Shown in pieces: positions 16,722-28,700 of a stretch of 64,000 nt of DNA. This stretch comes from Typhlomys cinereus. Its lineage: Eukaryota; Chordata; Mammalia; Rodentia; Platacanthomyidae. Under the pieces are notes generated by a model. That model was not told the DNA's origin. It saw only the letters and a list, made by a program, of their open reading frames with translations, and made no database searches. The translations under genes were made by a program, and so were the position numbers. Where the stretch lies: contig JALPQD010000207.1 in assembly GCA_023101885.1 (NCBI GenBank), positions 525,001 through 589,000 on the forward strand. The letters run 5' to 3'. Each line of letters opens with the position of its first letter. The first letter of the stretch is position 1.

Positions 16722-19700
16722 ATAAAAGCGCTCCCATGTGTTAGGAACAGTAATCTAAAGATTCAGGCAGGAGTCCTTATGTTACACTCTAGATCAGATA
16801 TAAAAACACTAGGAGTCAGGCCTGCTAATCCTATGCATGTGTCTAGGATTAAAAGATTGGTTTTCCAGAGCCATGAAGCTTAGCACACCTGTTCCATAGG
16901 AAACAATGACCCCATTAACTGTGGCCCCAGGCGAGCCAAGGTCTGACCTATCTGACCTTCCATCCCAGAACTCCCTGGTTTGACTCCCTCTGTGCAGCAG
17001 ACACTGCAGGCTAGCACAGAGATGCCAGGTGAAGTCAGTGTTCCTTGAGGCCAACCCCAAGCTGGAGGGCAGCAGGACAGGTCGACATTTCCTAATAGGC
17101 TAAAGGTTCAGATTCTAAAGGCCCCAGGTTCTCACAGGCACGCCACACCCCTTTGTCTGGACACAGAACCCAATATTCCCTATTTATCAGTGTGTCTAAG
17201 CAGGCAGGCACCTGCCAGAGCTAACCAGAGGCAGACAGGAACAGTCAGAACAGGAGTCAAGGATCTCTCGCTCCGGAATCTGCCATCCCTTTCCTATGGT
17301 GAGATGCAATTACCCACCAAGACAACTGTGAGGCCCCTGCCCTGTCACTGCTCACCCACCAACCTTCACAACACAGCTATTTATAGAAACCCGCTGGCTC
17401 TCACCGCAAGCTCTGAAATGAGCCTTCCACTTAACAGTAATGAGAGACTTATCGGCTGGTACAGAGAAGCTACTCTAGGACTCCACTTGTCTGTCTGCCT
17501 GGCCAACCCAAGGGTTCAGGAAACTCCTCCAATTAAAGCTAGCCCAAAGTGGGTAAAATGGAGGGAAAAGGGAAGGAAGGAGCCTGTAAGCAAAATCTGG
17601 CTAGGACCCTCAGGGCCTACATGCACACGACCACACAAGAGATGGGTGGTCCAACCCTAGTCAGCTCCAGCTCAGACTCAAGATTCCACAGGTGACCAAG
17701 GCAAAGTCTTCACTGAACTCTGTACTCCACTGAAGAAGCAGCCAAGCTGCTAAGGCCACGGAGGATCCCTAAGACGGTCCGCTTCCTTCCCTGTAGAGAA
17801 AAGGAGATTTCCAGACACACTCAAAGTGTCCTCGCCAACAATCACCACAAAGTCTAAATGGCAACAACAGAATGACCACTGGTGATCTAAGAGCTACAGA
17901 CAAGTCTTTGGGGACCTCACAGAGATTAAAATGTGTCCACCCAGATATTGCAATGACAATGAAGACTCTACCCAGTCCTGACCCTCGCCAGCACCCATCT
18001 ACCTCCCCAGCTTCCCTTCTGGAGGTGTTTGGCAATAATAGGGGAAAGGGGAGGGGTAGTACTCTTCCCACCCTCTATTCTAGGCTGGGCATCAGGGTGG
18101 GCAGCACTAGGCAGCCACCCTGTGCCACCTGCTCTGTCAGCCCCCTCATTGGCAGGCAGCTCTGTGGCTGCTCTGCGCATCTGCCTCCTCCAGAGAGCCC
18201 AGCTCTAAAGTTGCCTGGCTGTGGACAGCCCCGTTGCCATGGAAACTGCATCCTCCATCCTTGCCATCGCCTTCATCTCAAAGCCATTGGGAGAACAGAG
18301 TAAAGGGGGAGACAGAAAATGGAGAGCAAACTGTGGCCCGGGTACAGTTCTCTGGTCACCCCCCTCCTGTCAGCCTCCGACACAGGAGCACTGGCTGCCC
18401 AGGCCTGCCTGGACCCAAATCCAGTGGGAGTCCATTCCCTGCCACCGGAGGGCTCCTGGCTCTCCCTTCTAGAGGGAAATGTGAGGCTCATTAAAATCCC
18501 ATTGCCTGCTCAACCCCAAATCTTTATAATGCATGCTGGGTCCTGTCAAAATTCAGACTCAGGGGCAAAGAAGGTGCAGAAAGAAGGCAAAGGGGTGAAC
18601 TTCCAATTCTGACCATAGGCAAGGAAAGGACTGACAGTCTTCCTAGGAGACCACTCTCCACTCTGTGCTCTGTACGGCAAGCCAGAAGGAGTCTAGCAGG
18701 AAGTTTAGGATGAAGAGCATGAGGGCAAAGCCAGCCATATGCCCTGTCCTTGAGTGATGAGGCACAGAGAACAATCCTTTTCCCTCCCAGCCAGGTGCAG
18801 TCTCTGGGGAAGGAGAGGGTAGCCATACGCTAGCTCTTGGGTCCTCGGTACACAGCAGGAGCTACTGTCCGGGCAGCATGTCGATGAGCTGGGAAATATT
18901 GGAAAATCATTGGAGGAAGGTAAGGCCAGCTGCCTCTCCCTTAGCTAGCCTCAGGGAGCCCTTGGAGAGCAGACTGCCAACGGCCAAGGACACCAGCTCA
19001 ATGCCACTCCAGCCTGGGGAAAGGAGTCTGAATGAGTTTGAAGTCTTCCCGCCCCCAGACACCTATTCCATGGTCCAGGTGGAAATAAAGCTAGGACAGG
19101 AGAACCTGCCCTAGTGCGAAGACCACAGGCCAACTCACAACCTACAGCGAGCGGCTTGAGAACACAATGACAGCATCAGACTCTTCCCAAGGGAAAAGAG
19201 TGCAGGCCTCCTCAGCCTTCTCTACCTAACAGAAGGTTGGCCGGTCATGCCCAGGTTCCACTAGGAGCTGCAAGAAATGGGACTCAGGCCTCTCAGTGCC
19301 TCAGACTCACTTTCAGGCCGCCTTTCTTCCCACCTTCCACAAGCAGAGATAAGAGAGGGACTGGGGCACCGCCCAAGAACTCAGTGGTCAGCATGAGCCC
19401 CAGTCACCATCCCACCTGTGCTCACGCAGAACACCTATCTGGGAGCCAGGAGGCGAGGAAGAGGCTCCCAGCTCACACAGGCCACGGGCTTCCACCTTGC
19501 CTCACCTCAAGCTAAGGTCATTCCCAGAGCATGGAACAAGCATCTGTCCTTGGGTCAAGGTTCCTACAAAGAGCTTGACTCGTAAGGTGAGCTAAGTCCC
19601 CCCTCACCTTCCTCCCCCCCAAGCCCCCAGGACCACAGGCAGATAATACTGGCTTCAGGGATAGGAGGGAGGAGGTAAGAAAGAAGACCCAAACAATCAT

Positions 19701-22700
19701 CATTTTTTTGTTTGGCTCTCAAAACACTGGCCTGTGTATTGGCTTCAGCTAGACATGGGACATACTAGAAATCAGCCATTTCCAGACTGGCTAGTGGCTA
19801 AATTTGCTTAGAGATAGGTGGCAAATGCCCCAAAAGAAATCCATGGGTGCAAGTCAAGGACTGGGTCACAGCTCCCACCTAAGCTCCAGGTCCCCAAGTA
19901 CAAAGTCTGCCTGATGCACCCTTCTGACCTCTTGCTTCACTGAGGTCTCGACATCGAGTTCACTGCTGCTCGGTCCCGCTCTTTCCTGCGGACCAAGCGG
20001 CCACCACCCACACAGCCAGCAGCCGCTGCATCCCACCCCAAGTGGCGGCATCTCCTCACTGGAGGAAGTGGTGCGCGCTCATTTTTAATTACACAGACAC
20101 TGATGTGCACCCGCCTGCACACAGCGGTCTTAGAGGTGGGGGCTTGGACCCTGGAGGCCCCTCAGGCAGCCCCGCTGCACAGCCTGTGTAAAGGCCTTGG
20201 GGGAGGCGCAGCAGGGAGGCTGCAGCTAGAATGTAGCACATTGTTATTATTCTGCCCAAACTTCTGTCAACATCCCTCTCTCCGGCTCCCTCTTCTCCAC
20301 CAGACCCTCCCCACTGCCTCTAGCCCAGAACCTAACCCTGGCTGTGCTGTGTTCCAGGAGCAATCCAATGCTAGCAGGAGAGTCAGCCGAAGGATTAGTG
20401 GCACTCCTTTTCTTCCCTTTCCCTCTAGTAGCAGAAAGGCCCAAATACCTGAAAGGTAAAGATAGAGGAGGCAGAGAGTCTATCAGGGAAGGGATAAGAG
20501 GGAAAGAAGTGGCAGAGAGAGCCCCACAGAAGTCAGAACCTTAAACTAGCTATACAAACGGGTAGCTTGGGCCTTTCTTCAGCTATGAAATAACGGTACT
20601 AGAATAAATGATCTCAAAAGAAATGAGGAAAAACAACAAATTATTAAAATATTGGGCAACTGTATATCTGGAACCACCATCCCCTTAAAAAAAACAATGA
20701 CAAGACTACCATAAACATTAGTAAACACAAGTTTACTAAAAGCGGGTCCACATTTCTGTGCATCAGTCAACTAATAAGAAACGCGGTGAATGCAAATGGC
20801 TAGAACAAGCCTTCTTGGAATCAGGTCCAGCCTAGAGTCAGTTTGGGAGCCTCCCACATGGCAGAGGAGGGCAGAAGAGCCAGGAAGGCAGGGCCAGACA
20901 CAGGCAGGGACCTGGGGAAAATGTGAGGGCGCGAGGAGCAGAGGCGGGTGCTGTGCCTGGCACCCCAGCCTGCTGTGCCTGCTGCTGCTGCTGCCTGAAG
21001 ACTTTTCATTTTCACCTCAGAGCCGGCAGCTCACTACACAATTTACACCTCTGCTCATCTCCCTGGTGCTACCCAGGCCCTAGGTGGTTCACGGAGGGGG
21101 TGTGCAGCAGCAGTCAGGTAATAGGGTGAGCCCAGCACTGACAGGCGGAGAACAGATGAGTCCCTCGAAGCAGGCAAGTGGAGCAAAGGTCCTCACATAT
21201 CCTAGTGGCCAAATGAACTGGGAAGCCCCGATCCTGCAGCCGGGCCCAGCCTTTCCTTTCACCAGGAACCAGATGGCCAATGTACAATCCCAGCCCGGCT
21301 TGCTCTAGACTTCTTAGGCCCTTGGAGGGGGGATGGAGAGGGGGAGGGAGAAGGAGAGGGAGAGGGAGAGAAAGAGAGAGAGAGGGAGAGAGACAGAGAG
21401 CAAGACAGAGAGAGAGAGAGAGCAAGGAGAGAGGAGGTCTAGTGGACAAAGGGACACAGGAGCAGCACATGGGCACTCAGCCAGAGGTCTGGGTGGGCAG
21501 TCACCGGGCACCATGGCTCATTCTTACACAACATCTCTCTTACTAAAGCTGCCGCAGCCCAGCCACTCTGCAGTGTCCATGAAGTCAAGGACCTGGCGTC
21601 CTGTACGGCTCACAAGCTGACGAAGACGTTGCCGACTGCTCATCCAGCAGCAGGAAGGCTGCTCAGTGCAGATGGAGTCATAAAGCCAAACACCTGGGGG
21701 CCAGAAGCTCTGCCAGAAGGGAAGGATGGGTGGGCAAGTGGCACAGAGGGAAATGTCGAGGGTGGCTTTGAGTTCCCAGTTCTAACTAGAACTCTGATCC
21801 CTTCTCCATCCCTGCACACCTAGACTGTCCTTATCGGAGGGCTCCAAAGGGAACAGTCACTCAGCAAGATCTCTCCTTGGAATCCTTTGCTCTACCTAGT
21901 ACAATCCCAAGCTTTCTGAAGAAGAACAACAGACTTCTGCTTTGGTGAGTCCCATCTGTCTAGAGAAGGTGTTCCCTCCAGATTGGTGATGGCCCAATTA
22001 AACAGCACCATCCAGACAGCCTCAACCCCCAGGGTCCTTCAGGGCTGCCAAGCTACAATCCCGATCTGGTATTTCGAGAGTTGTGGCTCCCACGCCACCC
22101 CAGCAAAGACTGCTTTGTGCTTTTGGTCTTGCGGGAGGGGAGAAAAAAAGGGATGAAGCCAAAGAGTCTGAAGAGCAGGCTCCAGTGCCTAGGTCAGCAG
22201 GAGGGAGAATCCCCTGGACCTCAACCCTCCAAAGCAGTTCACTAAGGGATGCCTGAAGCCATGACTTAACATGAGGGAAGGGTCTCTCTGTTGGCTTGGG
22301 GTACCTAAGAATAAAGAGATACTGCTACTTTCAAACTAACCTCTGTTTTCCTCATTCAGAGTTTGACGACAGCCTCTAGCTCTTTCTTCATCTCCCAATA
22401 CCCAAGAGTCCTGCTCTGAAGCCTAATCTCAGATGACAGAGCCCCGGGCATGACAGAGAAACTCAAATACCATCAAAACCCTAGAACTTTCAGGACCCTC
22501 CCTGAACTTCTTTTAATGTTTTATTTATCTGGCAGGAAGAAGAAAGTGGGTGGGAGAAAGAAAAAGTAGGCCAAAGGTGGAGGTCAGAGAACAACCTTCA
22601 GTGTTTGTTCTCTGTTCTCTTTCTCACACGCGGCTCTGGGCATCGACCTCAGGTCACAGGGCACGCAGGCTCCTTTAGGTCCTGAACTCCTGCTCTCCTA

Positions 22701-25700
22701 GGCACTGCTGTCTCGCTGGTTCTGGTGCCTCTGTCAGATCTGCCTTCCCACCCAAGCAGCACTGCTGTCCTTCCCACCACCCCAGGAGTTGTTTTGCTTT
22801 CCCAGTGATTTCATCACTCTTCCTCCCACCATTCTACTCCAGGGCGTGGCTAAGCCCTGGCTAGGAGAAAGGGTTCTGGGGACTCTGTCACTCAACCCAA
22901 GTCCTGGGCTGCTGAGTATGTCTGCTCCACGCTAGAGAAACCAATGAGCAGGTAGCAGCTCTGGCAGGTAGCAGCCTGGGGTCCAGAGACTCAGTGAGGG
23001 AAGCCTGGGAACGAAGCAACCTCTGCATCATTTGACTTGACCACAAGAAACTCGGTAAGGTACCTGTAGCAATGGCTTCTTGTGCCTGAAGCAGCTGCAA
23101 GCCAATGATAAGGAATGCCTACTGGTGCTGGAGGCTGAGTGTCAAGTGGGTGCAAGGAGCTGTCATCCCAGGCCTGCTTTGGCACTAACTCCAAGTGCAT
23201 CCCAAATTCATGGCAAGTCCTCACCTCCTGGTCCCATCTCCACTCATGTGTAGACTCAGCCACAGCTTCTTCCCCTGACATTAGTTAACTTTACCTCTCT
23301 AGGCCTCTGTCTGCCATTTGGGGATATTGACTCTGATTAAGATCTTGCAACGATAATCTCCTAATTGATCCCCACGCCTACAATAATGCCATGTAAAAGG
23401 TTTGGTAAATAAATGCTGAATAAGGGACTGAGCTGGAGTGTAAAGCGGGCCTCCACCCCCATCCCTTACTTTTTTGGCACTGGGGAAGGAATGGTCCTGC
23501 ACTTGGCTGAGCACATGCGTCATCACAGAGACTCATCCTAGCGCAGCCTCTCTTGTTAAACAGGGCTCGGGTGCTCGTTTTGGCAGCACATACACTAAAC
23601 TATAGGCTTTTGCCATGGCTCCTGGTTGCTCTCCAAAAAACTGTCAGTAAGATCCTATTACTGAAGACGCAACACATATGAATCACAGAGTATGGGCAAA
23701 ATATATCAACTAGAACTGGTCTGAGAACTTCCTCCTTGCTGGATAGCTTACACAGTGCCAAGGAACACTGTAGAAGCTACTGGGGAAGAGAAATAATCAC
23801 AGGCCCCATCAATTCTTGCAATAAAAATCACCATGGCAACAGATGACCACCAGTGTAATAGTGGCATGTTTATCAAGGAGACTACCAACAGCTCTCTGAT
23901 TGAACTCAAGACCCACTTGTCAGAATGGAACACATTTCTGTTACTGTTAGCTAGAACAAGAATCTAAAAAAGGGAAGGAAATAGATCAATAGGGAAAAAC
24001 CAATTAACCTATAGAAATCTTCTACAACGGAGGTAGAGGATCTCAACACCCTGACAGGATGCAGCCCAGGGCAGTAGAAGAGCAGTGAAGTGGACAGCAA
24101 AAGCCAGCCATAATGCAGAGTACCAGACACCCAGCAAGACTCACCCAGAATCAGGTCAACTTAATCTGTCCCCATCCTAAGACTTTGGGAACCTCACAGA
24201 AAAGGGAGTGGTGAGATTGTAAGAACCTAAAGATGGGAAGGTTCCCCATTAGATAAGACAGTCCATTCAAGGCAGGACTGCTGCATCCAGGAACTCACTG
24301 CAGTAAGACTTGTCTTTACCAGACCTGCATAATGACTGACATAACATGCTCCCATAGACTATCAAGGAACTCAAAAGAGATAAGAACACATAGTGGAAAC
24401 CTTGGGGACAAAGCTGAATGAGTGAAGGGAAATGCCCCTATCAATGGGGTGACCGGAAGAGGGGCAACTTGGTGTGCCATAAGGAGCCTGAACCCCCACA
24501 AGAGTAGACAAATCAGAGGGAACACTGGGGTCCATAGAAGCAGACAGGCAGGAGGGTAGGAGGGAGTGGGATGGATTGATGAAGGGAAGAGAGAGGCATG
24601 GGAAGGAAGGGGATGGAGGGAAGCAGGGATAAGTACTCGATATGCTTATAAAACTAGAAAAAGAAAATAATTTTTAAAAAATAAAATAAAACAAAGCTTG
24701 GAACCCTGCCACATTAGCTGGACCACAGAGGTAGGCACAGAGAGGGAAATGACCAGACTTCAAACTCTCCCCAGGGCTCCCACAGTCAGGGTCCCGTTGG
24801 TCTCTACTAGTCTTCCGACTCCTCCACAGAGTAGGTGAGGTAGCTAAGAGGAAGCGGTCTGAGAGCAGAACCCAGATTCTAACCAGGCTGCTGTGAACCT
24901 CCCCCAGCTCAACAGGCCGGCTCACTTTCATGGGTACCCTGCTGGAGCCCCGACTCCTGACGTCCCAAGGCACTGCTCTGTCATACCCACTGCCCACCCC
25001 TTGAGAATTCAGTTACTTCCACTCCAAAAAGACCTTCAACCTACAGCTCCCTGGGCTCCCTTCAATTCCAGCTTCCGGTCATGGTCATGTTCCCCCCAAA
25101 AACAACCTCTCCTAAAGCCCTCATTTTGATCTGCAAGAGGATGAACTCACATTGTAGCTGTCACAGCATCCTCAAGATCCAGAATAAGGGACTGGAGAGA
25201 TAGCTCAGGGGTTATAAGCCTCTGCCTTGAAAGCAGAAGGTACTGACTTTGGATCCCCTATAAAAATGCCAGACAGAAATGGTGGTGACCTGTACTTCCA
25301 GCCCTGGAAGGCAGAGCCTGGAAAACTACAAAGCAAAGCAAAGAGACGGTAGTGCAATCCCCAAAGTCACCCTAGGCTTCCACACGCACACACAGTGCCC
25401 TAGGATGCACACAGAGACACACACGCACACACAAAATAAATAAAAAGTATTTTTTAAAAAAAATATGCAAAAAGAAAAAAGAAAAGATCCAGAATAAGCA
25501 TGGATCTGGCAGGCGTGGAAGGGAGAGCTGCCTGGTGCATCTCAACTAGCACAAAGTTTTCTTTTTTAAAAAAATTATTTTTGCATGTGTGTGTGTGTGT
25601 GTGTGTGTAACAGAGAGAGAGAGAGAGAGAGATCTGGGATATGAACTCAGGACCTTCTGCTTTCAAGGCACAGCCTTAACCCCTGAGCCATCTCTTCAGC

Positions 25701-28700
25701 CCTTGGAGCTCTCTTTCTAAGTCTGACTTGAGGGGCCTTGTCTGACTTGTCTGCCTTCTAGGCCCTCCTGCCACCAGCCAACATGTGAACTACACCCTGT
25801 TGGGAGAAGACACTGAAGACAGCCTTGCCTGCAAAATCAGAGACCCTAGAAAAGGGGTTTATGGAGAAGATTCTGTACCTTACTGGAAGGGAATCAGGCA
25901 ATGGGCACAGCTGGTCAGTTCAACACACTCAGTGACTCCCTTCAACACAATCATGAACCAAGTTCCCTGGGGCCTTTCACCTTTAATCCCACACAGGAGA
26001 CTCTCGTTCTATCCTTCATCCTGGCTATTCCATGTGCTCAAAACCCTTCTCTGGATACCTAGTAGGACTGATTCTACTCTAGGTAAATTCTGGGTACCTA
26101 AGCCCATTGTTGTGGGCTCCCATTTAGGTCCCACCTCCTTTACAGCTTTGTCTTATTAAGGAATCCAGTTCCTTCTTGCACCAAAATGTCTGCTGCCTGC
26201 GACTCAGAGACTGGCCTCATTCCCTAGAGGTCACCTCTTTGCCTCCACTGAAATAGCTTAACAGAGTTGGAGCATCTTCTATATATGCAATGGTCATAGG
26301 TACCCGGGGACCACTCACACAGAATGGCCCAGAGTGCTAAATACTATATTTGAAGAAAGGCAGAACAAAGTTGGTCAGAGAACCAAAGTAAGCTACACAT
26401 ATCACAAAGCTAAGAGATGTAGCCATCCCTTCCAGAATCCTCAGAGGGGTCTGACAAACACATCTCTTTGGGATTCCCACAGTGACTCTCATATCCCTCA
26501 CTGTCCCATGAGACCAATCATGCCACAGACTTGGGCACATCTGCAACTGCCAGGACAGCAGCTGCTTTCTATCTCCCCACTTGGCTTTCTGAGACCTATA
26601 CATGCCTCACCCAACCCCAGCCTCCAGGGTGGCATGTGGGCACGCCAAGCCATCTATCCCCAATTCCTGGCAGCAAGACCCTGAGTCTCTCATCTCTCCT
26701 CAAAGAACGCTGATAGCTGCTTCATTCCATCTGAAGAACCTTCGCAGCAACCCCAGATCCAGAAAGAAAACTGCTTATGTGTGCACGCATGCACATGCAC
26801 ACAGCTGAAGGCAGCCGATGTTGGGCTGGGAAAGTCACAAGCACCAGTCTCATTAGTAGCCTCCTTTCTCCAACCTCAGGGCAGTGGGAAGAAGGCAGGG
26901 GTAAGAAGTGGCCTTACACACTCTGTTCTACCTCCTGGGCTGAAAGGCAAAGGGCTACCCGCTGTGATTTTCAGGTTATGACCAGCCAGCCTCTTCCTCC
27001 TCTCTCCCAATGCTTAGTTCTTCAGGACCCAGGACCAGACAAAACACAGAACAGGGGTGACCCTCACCTTGCTATAAAAATAAGCTTAGGATCATGATCT
27101 ATGCGTCCTCTACGGGAGGCCTGGCCTCCCTCCCCTCCCAGCTAGTGGCCATGTCCACACAAGTTTGCCTTCCCGACAGCTCTGAGAGAAGCCCCTTGCT
27201 CCCCTCAGGTCCCCTCACTTCCTGTCCCCGCCCCTGCCTAGGAGAAGGGAGACTCTGGCACAGCTGACAGGCTCTCGCAGGAGGGGGAGGAAGGGCTTTC
27301 ATCAAAGAGGTGACGTCAAAACCAGGCAACTTGTGAAGCTGTCAGGGGCCGGGAAATTTGGACAAAGGTGTCTAAAAATAAACCCCTGAAGCCAGGAAAA
27401 GGCTTTGGTGGCTGAGCTGCCACCACACCACATGCCAGAGCCTGTTCTGAAGTCTGGGACCCAGGAAATCTCTTCCTGGGGATGTTCTTCTAGATTAGCC
27501 GTTGAGGGTGAAAACAGCATCCAAAGGATAGAAGACACGACACACCAGCCTTCCCTTGAGTGACATGGGTGGCCGCCCTGAGGCCCAGGGCGCGGGCGTC
27601 CTTCCTGTCCCTATACCAGCTCACTTTCCCACCTCTGGTCCACACGACCCTGGCAAGCACATCTTCCCTGTGTTCTGGGCCACCACCTTCCCGCTCCTAA
27701 AGGAAACTCACCTTTGTCCTCCCTGGCTCTGACCACCACGACGACACTACACCGCAGCCCTCCTGACAGCTCTGCCTCTCCCTTCTTCAATCCTGTCCCT
27801 GGTCGTTAAAGCTGGGTTCTTGCTTATGAATTCCCCAGCCCTGACACCATTCTTGAACCTCCTTAACCAGAGCCTAAAACTCAGCTCCCACTTCGCATTA
27901 CCAACATCCTGCCCCTGTCCCCACACTGTCCATAAGAACAAAGTTACAAGGTTCCTTTGAGTCTTCCGAGCTACCACTCCTGCTCTCCCCCGTCCTATCC
28001 CTAGCCACGCCCCGGGCACAGCCCTTGCTGCCACAGGCTGTCCACTGTTCAACCGGCTCCACAGAGGCACAGAGCAGCCCCAAGCCAGATGCCATCACAG
28101 ACTGATATCCCCAAAATATCCTCCAATCCAAGTCTCTCTGAACTCCAGACTTGACACATGTCACTGCCACTCAGTTGTCGCATCTCCCCTCCCAGATGTC
28201 CCTCAGGCAGCTCTACTGACAGCTCATGGAGCTGTTTTCACCCCCACCTCCCCAAACCAGATGCCCCCTCAGCTTCCCAAAGCTCAATAAAAACCACTAC
28301 TATGCACCCCTAGGCTAAACTACCTGTCTGGGGGAAAAAAAAAAAAGCCTCTGATACTGCATATTCTTCCTCCTCCACACCAACAGTTCTATCACAAAAC
28401 AGACCATGGAGCTCCATGAAGGTCTTCATCTCCACAGTCACTGGTCTAGGCTGAGCAGTTGGCATTTCCACGGGATTCCTGACAGCGTCTCCAGCACACC
28501 CACTGACCCTAGGGCGCTCGTGAATGCCAGGCATTCTTTGTATCACTGAGTAACTTTTTTTTTTTTTTGAGACAGGATCTCTCTCTCTGTGTAATCCAAA
28601 ATGACTTCAAGCTCTAGAGACTCCCGTCTCAAACGCCCATGAATCTGGGACTACACACTGCATTCAGATGAAACCACATATGGCGTTTCATACCTGTAAT

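Noticed and set aside
23571..23599. Functional U6 snRNA gene
   Set aside because: Only the first 29 bases are present and they run straight into unrelated sequence. No proximal sequence element or TATA at the correct spacing.
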